Below, one piece after another: positions 24,266 to 32,902 of a stretch of 64,000 bases of DNA (the first letter of the stretch is position 1; every line of letters starts with the position of its first letter). This stretch comes from Opitutia bacterium (GTDB taxonomy: Bacteria > Verrucomicrobiota > Verrucomicrobiae > Opitutales > UBA953): assembly GCA_004558035.1 (NCBI GenBank), contig SFEJ01000003.1, positions 1-64,000 on the forward strand. Reading direction: 5' to 3'. The notes below the pieces were generated by a model that saw only the letters and a program-made list of their open reading frames with translations, did not search any database and was not told where the DNA came from. The translations under genes were made by a program, and so were the position numbers.

Positions 24266-26158
24266 TCAGCGGCGCGCGTCCTCGCGGAGATCCCACGGCA
24301 GCCGCGCGTAGAGGCAGTTCGGATCGTTGAGCGCGCGGAGGCGCTTCCACGCGGCGGCGAATTCGCGCGAGAGCGTTCCCGCGGGCGACGCGTCGTTCCC
24401 GCGCGCGGCGAACGCGGCGAGCGCGGACGCGAACGGAGCGCCGCCGTCGTCCTCGGCGGAACTCAGCAGATCCGCCAGTTCCTGCAGCGGGTTCACGTTG
24501 CCGGGATATTGCCGGACTTCGAGCTCCGCGTCGCCGGCGAGCGCCTTGGCGGCGGCGATCGCGTCCGCGAGCCCGCCGATCTCGTCCGCGAGCTTGAGCC
24601 CGTGCGCCGTCACGCCGTCCCAGACGCGCCCTTCGGCGATCTCCTTCACGCGTTCCCGCGTCAGCCCGCGGCTCACGGCGACAAGGGAGACGAAGCGCCC
24701 GTAAGTCCTGTCCACCGAGTCCTGAAACACGGCGAGCTCCCGCGGCGTGTGCGGCCGGCGGGCGGTGCCGAGCTCGGCGAGCTCCGACGTGACGACGCTT
24801 TCCGTCGAGACGCCGATTTTTTTGCCGAGGTTCTCGAAATTCGGAATCACGCCGAAGACGCCGATGGAGCCGGTGACCGTCGTCGGATCGACGAAGATTT
24901 TTTTCGCGGGCGTGGAAATCCAGTAGCCTCCGCTCGCGGCGACGTCGCCCATCGAGACGACGAGCGGCACTTCGCGCGCGAGCAGCTCAAGCTCGCGCCG
25001 AATTTGCTCGCTCGCGAAGACGGACCCGCCCGGGCTGTTCACGCGCAGCACCGCGGCGCGCACGGAAGCGTTCCCGCGGAGCTCGCGGACGAGCGCCGCG
25101 AGGCGTTCCCCGCCGACTTCGTCCGGCGCGCCGTAGCCGTCGACGATCTCGCCTTCGGCGTAGATCACGGCGACGTGGTCGCGCGCGTCGTCGTTCGCGG
25201 ACGCGTTCACTTCGGGAACGACGGAAACGCCGCTGCGGCGCATGTAGTCGTAAAGATCGATCTGGCGGAAGGAATTGAGCTCGTCGTCCGCCGCTCCTTT
25301 TTCGCGCAGCGCGGCGATGACCTCGTCCGCGTATTTCGCGTCGTCCGAAAGCCCGAGCGCGCGCGCCGCGGGAACGTCGTAGAGCCCGACGGATTCCGCG
25401 CCGGCGGCGAGCTTTTCGGCGGGCACCTTGCGGAACATCTGAATCGCCGCCGTCATCGCGCTCCAGCGGTTTTCGACGAGCCGCGCGCGCTGCTCGCGGT
25501 CGGCGGCGCTCATCGAATCGGCGATCAGCGGCTCGACGGCGGACTTGAACGTGCCGACCTTGACGATCTGCACGCCGACGCCGAGTTTTTCGAGCGCGCT
25601 TCTGAAATAGACGCCGCCCGAGGCGAGTCCGTTCAGCGGAATTTCCGCGAGCGGATGCGTCCAGATTTCGTCCGCGGCGACGGCGAGGAAATAATCGTTC
25701 GTCGTCGGCGAAGGCAGGTAGGCGTAAACGGGCTTCCCGCTTCGGCGGAACATGATGAGCGCGCGCTGCAGCTCGAACTGCGTCGCCGTTCCCGCCGCGC
25801 AGTCCGAGCCCGTGAGCAGCACGCCGCAGATGCGCGGATCTTCCGCCGCGCGCTCGAGCGCCGTGAGCGAGTCGAGCAGCCCGTAGGCGCCGCCTTCGCG
25901 CGGGAGCAGCGCGCCGTCGCGGTTGTACGCGCTGAACGTCGGATGGTCCGTGAAGCCGCGGGAAATGTCCACGACGAGAAACGTATCCGAAAGCAGCGGC
26001 TTGCGGTCTTCGTCGCCGCCGAATTTCCACGAGCCCGCGCCCGAAGCGAGGCTCGCCGCGAGCGCGGCCAGAATCAGAAGCGGAAGCGACGCGATCGCGA
26101 GCACGCCGAAGCAGGAGCCGAACCAGCTCGCCAAAAAAGTTTTCAGAAAAGATTTCAT
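24266..26158 (-). CDS. sppA: Signal peptide peptidase SppA, 67K type
   Basis: 630 residues, the double-domain length of SppA 67K. One N-terminal membrane helix (about residues 10-42) anchors it. Two tandem S49 domains follow: the first carries the Lys region, the second the nucleophile Ser in VVSMGDVAASGGYWISTPAKK (near residue 400). VNSPGGSVFASEQI is the oxyanion block. It degrades cleaved signal peptides in the inner membrane. The start is the ATG at 26158; an upstream TTG at 26179 adds only 7 residues. Confidence 0.92.
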   Translation of the reverse strand: MKSFLKTFLASWFGSCFGVLAIASLPLLILAALAASLASGAGSWKFGGDEDRKPLLSDTFLVVDISRGFTDHPTFSAYNRDGALLPREGGAYGLLDSLTALERAAEDPRICGVLLTGSDCAAGTATQFELQRALIMFRRSGKPVYAYLPSPTTNDYFLAVAADEIWTHPLAEIPLNGLASGGVYFRSALEKLGVGVQIVKVGTFKSAVEPLIADSMSAADREQRARLVENRWSAMTAAIQMFRKVPAEKLAAGAESVGLYDVPAARALGLSDDAKYADEVIAALREKGAADDELNSFRQIDLYDYMRRSGVSVVPEVNASANDDARDHVAVIYAEGEIVDGYGAPDEVGGERLAALVRELRGNASVRAAVLRVNSPGGSVFASEQIRRELELLAREVPLVVSMGDVAASGGYWISTPAKKIFVDPTTVTGSIGVFGVIPNFENLGKKIGVSTESVVTSELAELGTARRPHTPRELAVFQDSVDRTYGRFVSLVAVSRGLTRERVKEIAEGRVWDGVTAHGLKLADEIGGLADAIAAAKALAGDAELEVRQYPGNVNPLQELADLLSSAEDDGGAPFASALAAFAARGNDASPAGTLSREFAAAWKRLRALNDPNCLYARLPWDLREDARR

Positions 26159-26235
26159 GTCGAAAAGAGTATTTCCCAAAAGGCTACGCCGTCGCGCGGA
26201 TTCCGCGAAGCAAAAAATGCGGCGCCGGGAAACAA

Positions 26236-26266
26236 AAACGCCCTCGCGGTTGACGAGGGCGTTTTC
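26236..26266 (-). terminator. Terminator downstream of the Pro/Glu-rich lipoprotein gene
   Basis: Arms AAAACGCCCTCG and its complement around an 8-base loop, with T-runs on both sides so it could act in both directions. Confidence 0.85.
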
Positions 26267-26281
26267 GGCGCGGCGCGCGGA

Positions 26282-27346
26282 TCAGTAAGTCTTCGAGACT
26301 TCCTCCGAGAGTTCCGCGATGCGTTTGTTGAATTCCTCTTCGGAAATCAGGTTGAGCTTGCGCTGACGCTTCAGCTCGGAAAGATCCGCCTTCAGTTCCT
26401 TCAGCGTGCGTTCGCGCGCGGCGGGAGCGGGTTCCGCGGGAGCGACGGGCTCGGCGGGAACGACCTCGGGAGCGGGTTCGTCCGCCTTCGGCTCGTCGGC
26501 GGCGGGCGCCGGTTCTTCATCCGAAGCAGGCTCGTCCGAAGCGGCGGGTTCTTCCGAAGTCGCTTCGTCGGCGGCGGGAGCGGGCTCGTCCGAGACAGGT
26601 TCTTCATCCGCCGTGACGGGTTCTTCCGGAACGGGCGCCGGTTCAGGTTCGGGCGAGACCTCGGGTTCGTCCACGACAGGCTCCGGCTCGTTGATCGGAT
26701 CATCGACGGGCTCGGTCTCCGCAACCGGTTCCGGCTCGGGCTCTTCGTCCTCGGAAGCGACCGCGGGAACAGGCGCGACGACCGGAGCGGGTTCCACGTC
26801 GACGACGTCGACGTCGGGTTCCGGCACAGGCTCGGTTTCCGCGAGTTCCGAAGTCGCTTCGTCGGCGGCGGGAGCGGGCTCGTCCGAGACAGGTTCTTCA
26901 TCCGACGCGACGGGTTCTTCCGGAACGGGCGCCGGTTCAGGTTCGGGCGAGACGGCGGGTTCGTCTGCGCCAGGGACGGGTTCCGGTTCAGCGGATTCCG
27001 GTTGCGCGGGCGCTTCCGGCGCGACGACGTCTTCCGGATCGAGCTCGGGCACGTAAACGGAATCGAGGAAGCCGACCACGCCCGTGTCCGGATCTTCGAA
27101 CGGGACCAGCGAATACTTCACCGACTTGTAGCCGGGCTTGGAGAAAAGCACGTCGTGATTGCCCGAACGCGAGATGACCGCGCGGCAGTCCGTCGTACCG
27201 ACGACCTCGCCGTCCACGGTGACCGTGACGGAGGGCGTGTCTTCGGAAATGAATTTCACCTTCTGGTGCGTTTCCGTGTTGTAGCTCGCGCAGCCGGCGA
27301 GCGACGCGCAGAACACGGACAATGACAGGTATTTGATGAGGCTCAT
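26282..27346 (-). CDS. Lipoprotein with PEGA-like N-terminal domain, acidic Pro/Glu repeats and SHOCT-like C-terminus
   Basis: 354 residues. A lipoprotein signal ends at lipobox SLAGC (Cys18). Residues about 30-105 resemble a PEGA domain (TVTVDGEVVGTTDCRAVI, KPGYKSVKYSL). Residues about 110-305 are a Pro/Glu/Ala/Asp low-complexity spacer with internal copies of EPVSDEPAPAADEATSE. The last 45 residues (KELKADLSELKRQRKL, ISEEEFNKRIAEL) look like a short coiled SHOCT-type oligomerisation motif. A role spanning the periplasm from outer membrane to cell wall is plausible but inferred. A DNA duplication of 108 bases lies within the spacer. Confidence 0.75.
   Translation of the reverse strand: MSLIKYLSLSVFCASLAGCASYNTETHQKVKFISEDTPSVTVTVDGEVVGTTDCRAVISRSGNHDVLFSKPGYKSVKYSLVPFEDPDTGVVGFLDSVYVPELDPEDVVAPEAPAQPESAEPEPVPGADEPAVSPEPEPAPVPEEPVASDEEPVSDEPAPAADEATSELAETEPVPEPDVDVVDVEPAPVVAPVPAVASEDEEPEPEPVAETEPVDDPINEPEPVVDEPEVSPEPEPAPVPEEPVTADEEPVSDEPAPAADEATSEEPAASDEPASDEEPAPAADEPKADEPAPEVVPAEPVAPAEPAPAARERTLKELKADLSELKRQRKLNLISEEEFNKRIAELSEEVSKTY
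26552..26659 (-). repeat. Direct repeat within lipoprotein gene, copy 1
   Basis: 108 bases nearly identical to 26846-26953 (two or three differences). It encodes the acidic Pro-rich spacer, so copy-number change would lengthen or shorten the protein in frame. Confidence 0.85.
26846..26953 (-). repeat. Direct repeat within lipoprotein gene, copy 2
   Basis: Partner of the copy at 26552-26659, starting 294 bases away, a multiple of three. Confidence 0.85.
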
Positions 27347-27550
27347 AAGTTCGTTCGGATTAATAAGCTTTGGATTTGTAAGGTTTCAAGAATCCTACGA
27401 CCTCAGGATTTTTTTTCAACGCTAAATTGCGCCTCGGCGGCGTTTTTCAAAAAATCGCGGGAACCCGAAAAATTGTATTGACGGAGACGCGGTTTTCTGA
27501 GACTCTCGGCGTCCTATTTCGCTTCAACGGCGAAATGGGGATCGCCGGAG

Positions 27551-27625
27551 GCCGGAATAGCACAGCGGTAGTGCAATCGCCTTGTAAGCGATAGGTCGTC
27601 AGTTCGATCCTGACTTCCGGCTCCA
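27551..27625 (+). tRNA. tRNA-Thr (anticodon UGU)
   Basis: Acceptor stem GCCGGAA/TTCCGGC, anticodon stem ATCGC/GCGAT around CTTGTAA, T-arm GTCAGTTCGATCCTGAC, encoded CCA. Anticodon UGU reads ACA and related codons. It is followed 9 bases later by tRNA-Gln. Confidence 0.95.
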
Positions 27626-27634
27626 GTTCTTTTT

Positions 27635-27709
27635 TGCCCGATAGTGTAACGGTCAGCACTAATGACTCTGACTCATTCAGTCCAGGTTCGAATCCTGGTC
27701 GGGCAACCA
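27635..27709 (+). tRNA. tRNA-Gln (anticodon CUG)
   Basis: Acceptor stem TGCCCGA/TCGGGCA with the U1-A72 pair usual for tRNA-Gln, anticodon stem AATGA/TCATT around CTCTGAC, encoded CCA. Probably one transcript with the tRNA-Thr just upstream. Confidence 0.95.
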
Positions 27710-27720
27710 CTTTCCGAAAA

Positions 27721-27749
27721 GATTCCGTTCCCGCGGAATCTTTTTTTTT
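27721..27749 (+). terminator. Terminator after the tRNA pair
   Basis: Stem GATTCCG/CGGAATC with a loop that completes one copy of the dispersed 9-mer (CGTTCCCGC), followed by nine T. Confidence 0.88.
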
Positions 27750-27828
27750 GTCAACACCGCGGCGCGCAATTCAATTGCGCCCGACGCGCGGGAACGTTAT
27801 GCTGACGCCTTAAAAAATTTTGTTCCGT

Positions 27829-29694
27829 ATGACCACTTCCGAAATCAACGCATTGAAGCGCGCGGCCGACGAGGCCCGCGGCTTGGCAATCGACGCAATC
27901 GCCGGATGCAAGTCCGGTCACATGGGTCTGCCGCTCGGCGCGGCGGAAATCGGCGCGGCGCTTTTCGGCCGCTGCCTCAACGTCGCTCCCGCGCATCCGA
28001 AGTGGATCAACCGCGACCGCTTCGTTCTTTCCGCCGGGCACGGCAGCATGTTCAGCTACGCGTGGCTGCATCTCGCCGGCTTCGGCATTTCGATGGACGA
28101 CGTCAAGGCGTTCCGCAAGCGCGGCTACGAGGTCCTCTACATGACCGACCCCGTCGACGAGTGGATCGTCCAGGACATCTACAACTACCAGGAGAAGCAG
28201 CTCCGCGCCGTCAACCGCGGCGACGCGCCGCAGGTTTCCGCCTCGGACAACCTCATCCTCTTTTTCGACTCCAACGACGTCACGCTCGACGCTCCCGCCG
28301 CGAAGACGCAGAGCGAGGACGTCATGCTCCGCTTCGAGGCGGCGGGCTGGGACGCGTGGCTGCTCGAAGACGGGCACGACGTCGCCGAGCTCGTCCGCAT
28401 GTTCGAAGCCGCGAAGACGCACCGCAACGGCCGCCCGAAGATCATCGTCTGCAAGACGCTGATCGGCAAAGGCGTGCCCGAAGTCGCGGGAACGACCAAG
28501 GCGCACGGCGAAGGCGGCGCGAAATTCGCCGCCGAGGCGCGCAGAAATCTCGGTCTGCCCGAAGAGCGCTTCTTCGTTTCCGCGGAAACGCGCGCGTATT
28601 TCTCCGAGCTCGCCGCGAAGCGCGAAGCCGCCTACGCCGAATGGGAAAAGACCTGCGCGGCGTGGAAGTCCGCGAATCCCGAGCTCGCCGCGCTCCTCGA
28701 AAAGGGCGTCGCCGGCGACTTCGGCTCCGCGGAGGAACTGCTCGCGCAGATTCCGGAATTCGGCGCCAACGAGAACGCCACGCGCGTCTCCGGCGAAGCC
28801 TCGCTGAACGCGCTCGCGAAGAACAACCCGCTCATGATCGCGGGCGCGGCGGACCTCTTTTCCTCCGTCAAGACCTACATCAAGGAAGGCGGCGACTTCG
28901 ACGTCGCGACGCCCGCGGGGCGCAACGTCTTCTACGGCATCCGCGAACACGCGATGGCGGCGATTACGAACGGCATCGGCTATTACGGCATCTTCAAGCC
29001 GATGGCCTCGACGTTCCTCACGTTCATCGACTACGCGCGCGGCGCCGTCCGCGTGTCCGCGCTCGCGAAGCTGCCCGTGTACTACGTGCTCACGCACGAT
29101 TCCGTCGCCGTCGGCGAAGACGGCCCGACGCACCAGCCGGTGGAGCTCGTCTCCGCGCTGCGCTGCATCCCGAATCTCGACGTGATCCGCCCGGGCGACT
29201 CCGAAGAGACCGCCGCCGCCTACGCCTACGCGGTCGCGCGCAGGGACGGTCCCGTCGCGCTCTGCCTTTCCCGCCAGAACGTGCCGTCGCTGGAGACGAT
29301 TCCCGCCTCCGTGCGCCGCGCGGGAACGCTCCGCGGCGCTTACGTCGCCGTGAAGGAGACGGCTCCGCTGGAACGCATCATCATCGCCACGGGCAGCGAG
29401 CTCCGTCTCGCCGTCGCCGCGGCGGAAAAGCTCGGCGCGGGAACGCGCGTCGTCTCCATGCCGTCGATGGAGATCTTCGACCGCCAGCCCGCCGCCTACC
29501 GCGAGGAAGTGCTGCCCGCGTCGTGCGCGAACCGCGTCGCGATCGAGGCCGGCGTCACCGCGATGTGGTGGAAATACGTCGGGCTTTCCGGCAAGGTGAT
29601 CGGCACGGACACGTTCGGTTTTTCCGCGCCCGGCCCCGTCGTGCTCGAAGCGATGGGCATCTCGACGGACAACCTCGTCGCGCAGTGCCGCTGA
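27829..29694 (+). CDS. tkt: Transketolase with an internal Hsp90-like replacement
   Basis: 621 residues, about 40 shorter than normal transketolase, which moves two-carbon units between sugar phosphates using thiamine diphosphate. The start (KSGHMGLPLGAAEIGAAL, AGHGSMFSYAWLHLAGF), the block from NLILFFDSNDVTLD and the C-terminal two thirds (GIREHAMAAI, EDGPTHQPVE) are normal. Between about residues 95 and 138 the expected segment holding PGHPE, TTGPLGQG and the diphosphate-binding GDG motif is missing. In its place stands GYEVLYMTDPVDEWIVQ followed by a run to NRGD, which resembles the middle domain of Hsp90 (HtpG). Both joins are in frame. The enzyme is probably inactive if the sequence is correct. 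Start is the ATG at 27829. Confidence 0.88.
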   Translation: MTTSEINALKRAADEARGLAIDAIAGCKSGHMGLPLGAAEIGAALFGRCLNVAPAHPKWINRDRFVLSAGHGSMFSYAWLHLAGFGISMDDVKAFRKRGYEVLYMTDPVDEWIVQDIYNYQEKQLRAVNRGDAPQVSASDNLILFFDSNDVTLDAPAAKTQSEDVMLRFEAAGWDAWLLEDGHDVAELVRMFEAAKTHRNGRPKIIVCKTLIGKGVPEVAGTTKAHGEGGAKFAAEARRNLGLPEERFFVSAETRAYFSELAAKREAAYAEWEKTCAAWKSANPELAALLEKGVAGDFGSAEELLAQIPEFGANENATRVSGEASLNALAKNNPLMIAGAADLFSSVKTYIKEGGDFDVATPAGRNVFYGIREHAMAAITNGIGYYGIFKPMASTFLTFIDYARGAVRVSALAKLPVYYVLTHDSVAVGEDGPTHQPVELVSALRCIPNLDVIRPGDSEETAAAYAYAVARRDGPVALCLSRQNVPSLETIPASVRRAGTLRGAYVAVKETAPLERIIIATGSELRLAVAAAEKLGAGTRVVSMPSMEIFDRQPAAYREEVLPASCANRVAIEAGVTAMWWKYVGLSGKVIGTDTFGFSAPGPVVLEAMGISTDNLVAQCR

Positions 29695-29716
29695 TCCCGC
29701 GCTCCCGTCCGCGACG

Positions 29717-29755
29717 AAAAAAGACGAAGCCGCCTCCGCGCGCTTCGTCTTTTTT
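29717..29755 (+). terminator. Terminator downstream of transketolase gene
   Basis: Perfect 14-base arms AAAAAAGACGAAGC and complement with an 11-base loop, ending in a T-run. Confidence 0.88.
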
Positions 29756-29812
29756 GGTGCGCGAATTCCGCGGGAAGACAAATTTCCGCGCGCGGCGCGC
29801 TTAATTTTCGTC

Positions 29813-30292
29813 ATGAAAAATTCCTTACAGAGCGCGACGGCGGCGTTTTCGGAAGACGCCGGAAAATTCTTACTCCGCGCGGCGGTCGCCGTCGCGATTT
29901 TTCCCCACGGGGCGCAGAAGGTCCTGGGCGCGTTCGGCGGGAGCGGGCTCGAAGCGACCTGGACGGGCTTCACGGAAAAGCTGGGCATTCCCGCGCCGTT
30001 GGCGGGCGCGGCGATCTTCACGGAATTCGTCGTGCCGATTCTGCTGATTCTGGGCGTGTTCCCGCGCGTCTGCGCGGCGCTGCTCGTCGTGCTGATGGCG
30101 GGCGCGGCGCGCTACCATCTCGAAAACGGCTTCTTCATGAACTGGTCGGGAAAGCAGCCCGGCGAAGGCGTGGAATACCATCTGCTCTTCATCGGCGCGG
30201 CGCTGGCGCTCGCGCTCTTCGGCGGCGGCCGCTTCACGCTTTCGAATCTCTTCGCGCGCGGGAACGGCGCGTCCGAGAGCGACGAGCAGTGA
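29813..30292 (+). CDS. DoxX-family membrane protein
   Basis: 159 residues with four predicted membrane helices. The DoxX family pattern is seen in LLRAAVAVAIFPHGAQKVLGAFGG near the start and AAIFTEFVVPILLILGVFPRV in the middle. Members are often linked to oxidative or thiol stress, but molecular function is mostly unknown. It stands alone between a terminator and the convergent polA gene. Confidence 0.88.
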   Translation: MKNSLQSATAAFSEDAGKFLLRAAVAVAIFPHGAQKVLGAFGGSGLEATWTGFTEKLGIPAPLAGAAIFTEFVVPILLILGVFPRVCAALLVVLMAGAARYHLENGFFMNWSGKQPGEGVEYHLLFIGAALALALFGGGRFTLSNLFARGNGASESDEQ

Positions 30293-30319
30293 GCGGCGGC
30301 CGAAGCCCGCGCGCGTCCG

Positions 30320-32902
30320 TCACGCGTGGGCTTCGAGCCAGTTCGCGCCGACGGAGGCGTCCGCGACGAGCGGCACCGCGAGCGGGAACGCCGCCTCCAT
30401 CTCCTCCGAAAGCAGGCGCGCCGTCTTTTCCGCTTCCGCCGCCGGCGTCTCGACGATGAGCTCGTCGTGGATCTGCAGGACGAGTCCCGCCGCGGGCACT
30501 TCCCGCTTCAGACGCGCGCGCACGCGCAGCATGGCGATCTTGATGACGTCCGCCGCCGTGCCCTGAATCGGCGCGTTGAGCGCGACGCGTTCGCCGAAGG
30601 CGCGCAGATTGCGGTTCGACGAGCTCAGCTCCGGAAGCGCCCGCCGGCGGCCGAGCAGCGTCGCGACGAAGCCGTCCTCCTTCGCCTTTTCGACGACGCG
30701 CTTCATGTAGTCGCGCACGCCCGAATATTCGGCGAGATAGTTTTCGATGTAGGTCTTCGCCGCCTTGCGCGTGATGCCGAGCGACTTCGCGAGCGAAAAT
30801 TCGCCGACGCCGTAAACGATCCCGAAATTCACCGCCTTGGCGTGGCGGCGCATCGTCGGCGTGATCTGTTCCGGCTCGACGCGGAAGACGCCGCACGCGG
30901 TCGCGGCGTGGATGTCTCCGCCCTCGCGGAACGCGCGCCGCATCGCCTCGTCTCCGGAGACGTGCGCGAGCACGCGCAGCTCGATCTGCGAATAGTCCGC
31001 GTCCACGAGCACGTTCCCGGGCGCCGCGACGAACATGCGCCGCAGCTCGCCGCCGATCTCGCCGCGCGCGGGAACGTTCTGCAGATTCGGATTCGAGGAG
31101 CTGAGCCGCCCGGTCGCCGTCGCCGTCATGTTGAACGTCGTGCGGATGCGCCCGTCCGCCTCGATCGCGGCGAGCAGCCCTTCGGCGATCGTCCTGAGCT
31201 TCGTGAACTGGCGGAACTCGACGATCTTCGCGACGGCGGGATGCAGCGGCGCGAGCTCCTTGAGCGTCTCCGCGTCCGTCGAATAGCCGGTCTTCGTCTT
31301 TTTCCCGGCGGGCAGTTCCAATTTTTCGAAAAGGAATTCGCCGAGCTGCTTCGGCGAGTTCAGGTTGAACTCCGTTCCCGCGATCGCGAAAATTTCGCGT
31401 CGGACGGCGTCGGCGCGCTTGTCCGCGTCGGCGACGAAGGCCTCGATCTTCCCGCGGTCGACGGCGAATCCGCGCGCCTCCGTCTCCGCGAGCGCGGCGC
31501 AGAGCGGGAACTCGATTTCGCGGTAGAGCTTCGCCATGCCCTCGCGCTCCAGCGCCGCGTTCTGCGCGTCGAAGAGCGCGCTCCATTCCGCGGGATTCTC
31601 GGGAACGTCGGGCTTCTTCAGCGGGTCGAGCACGTAGGCGGCGAGCGCGACGTCGAAGACGAAGCCTTCGCCCGGCAGCCCCGCCGCCGCGCATTTCCGC
31701 AGCAGCGTCTTCACGTCGGCGGAGACTTTGCGGACGTCCGCCGAAAAAAGTTTTTCCAGAAACGCGCGCCATTCCGCCGCCGAAAAACGCGCCGCCTCGA
31801 ACGCGCCGACGAGCGTTCCCGCCGCGATTTCGACGCGCGGGAAAAGCGCCGCGGCGTCCGCGCCCGTTCCCGCGGGACCGCCCGTGCCGTCGCCGCTTTC
31901 CGGGACGCGCACGAACACGCGCTCGGCGCGGCGGCAGGCTTCGAGCAGCGCACCGACGTCCGTCTCCGCAGGTTTCGGCGCCTCCTCCGTTCCCGCGAAG
32001 AGCGGCAGGTCCGCCGCGGCGTCCGCGTCGGCGGGCGCGAGGTTCCACTTCGCGATGAACTTGGAAAATTCGAGCCGGCGGAAAATCGCGTAGAGCGCGG
32101 GAACGTCGAACTCGCGCCGCAGATTCGCTTCGGGGGCGAAGGCGATCGGCGCGTCGCGGCGGATCGTCGCGAGATCGTGCGACGCGAACGCGCTTTCCCG
32201 CCCCGCGAGCAGCCGCTTCTTCACGGAATCGCGCACGTCGAGCGCGTCGAGATCCGCGTAGATCTTTTCGATTCCTCCGAAACGCGAGACAAGCTCGCGC
32301 GCGGTCTTTTCGCCGATGCCGTCGACGCCGGGAATGTTGTCCGACGCGTCGCCCCAGAGCGCCTTCAGATCGACGATCTTTTCCGGCTCGAATCCGTATT
32401 CCTCGCGGAACGTCTCCGGCGTGTAGTCCTTCGTATCCGTTTTTCCCATGCGCGAGACGACGAGCTTCACGCGCACGTTCGCGTCCACCAGCTGCAGCGA
32501 ATCGCGGTCGCCGGTGACGACGACGCACTCGACGCCCTGCTCCGAACAGCGCGCGCCGATCGTGCCGATGAGGTCGTCCGCCTCCCAGCCGGCGAGCTCG
32601 TAGGTCGGCACGCGCATCGCGGCGAGCACTTCCTTCATCAGCGGAATCTGCGGCCGCAGCTCTTCCGGCATCGGCTTGCGGTGCGCCTTGTAGTCGGCGA
32701 ATTTTTCGTGGCGGAACGTCGGCGCGTGCACGTCGAAGCAGACGCAGAGCGCGTCGGGCTTTTCCTCGTCGAGCAGCCTGGAGAGAATGCCGAGAAAGCC
32801 GAAGACGGCGTTCGTGAAGACGCCGTCGCGCGTCGAGAGAATCCGCACGCCATAGAACGCGCGGTTGATGACGCTGTTGCCGTCGAGGGCCATCAGCTTC
32901 AT
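30320..32902 (-). CDS. polA: DNA polymerase I
   Basis: 860 residues. The N-terminal 5' nuclease is complete (MALDGNSVINRAF, ELAGWEADDLIGTIG, WGDASDNIPGVDGIGEKTA). The region at about 300-480, where the 3'-5' exonuclease sits, lacks clear Asp/Glu catalytic motifs and looks degenerate, so proofreading is probably absent, as in several bacterial lineages. The polymerase domain has motif A (VLVDADYSQIELRVLAH), motif B (RRHAKAVNFGIVYG) and motif C (LVLQIHDELIVE). It fills gaps in repair and Okazaki-fragment maturation. Its ATG overlaps the stop of the upstream oxidoreductase gene by four bases (ATGA). Confidence 0.95.
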   Translation of the reverse strand: MKLMALDGNSVINRAFYGVRILSTRDGVFTNAVFGFLGILSRLLDEEKPDALCVCFDVHAPTFRHEKFADYKAHRKPMPEELRPQIPLMKEVLAAMRVPTYELAGWEADDLIGTIGARCSEQGVECVVVTGDRDSLQLVDANVRVKLVVSRMGKTDTKDYTPETFREEYGFEPEKIVDLKALWGDASDNIPGVDGIGEKTARELVSRFGGIEKIYADLDALDVRDSVKKRLLAGRESAFASHDLATIRRDAPIAFAPEANLRREFDVPALYAIFRRLEFSKFIAKWNLAPADADAAADLPLFAGTEEAPKPAETDVGALLEACRRAERVFVRVPESGDGTGGPAGTGADAAALFPRVEIAAGTLVGAFEAARFSAAEWRAFLEKLFSADVRKVSADVKTLLRKCAAAGLPGEGFVFDVALAAYVLDPLKKPDVPENPAEWSALFDAQNAALEREGMAKLYREIEFPLCAALAETEARGFAVDRGKIEAFVADADKRADAVRREIFAIAGTEFNLNSPKQLGEFLFEKLELPAGKKTKTGYSTDAETLKELAPLHPAVAKIVEFRQFTKLRTIAEGLLAAIEADGRIRTTFNMTATATGRLSSSNPNLQNVPARGEIGGELRRMFVAAPGNVLVDADYSQIELRVLAHVSGDEAMRRAFREGGDIHAATACGVFRVEPEQITPTMRRHAKAVNFGIVYGVGEFSLAKSLGITRKAAKTYIENYLAEYSGVRDYMKRVVEKAKEDGFVATLLGRRRALPELSSSNRNLRAFGERVALNAPIQGTAADVIKIAMLRVRARLKREVPAAGLVLQIHDELIVETPAAEAEKTARLLSEEMEAAFPLAVPLVADASVGANWLEAHA

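Noticed and set aside
26401..27056. Possible CRISPR or VNTR array
   Set aside because: Repeats are coding, irregular and without unique spacers of constant length; they encode the acidic spacer of a lipoprotein.
24509..27325. A 938-codon frame on the plus strand
   Set aside because: Antisense to sppA and the lipoprotein gene, which have clear domains. Its RDGFFRNGRRF repeats are the reverse of the lipoprotein repeats.
27353..27389. Promoter TTGAAA-18-TATTAA before the lipoprotein gene
   Set aside because: The implied transcription start would leave a leader of about 7 bases. Possible for leaderless mRNA, but too weak to list as a feature.
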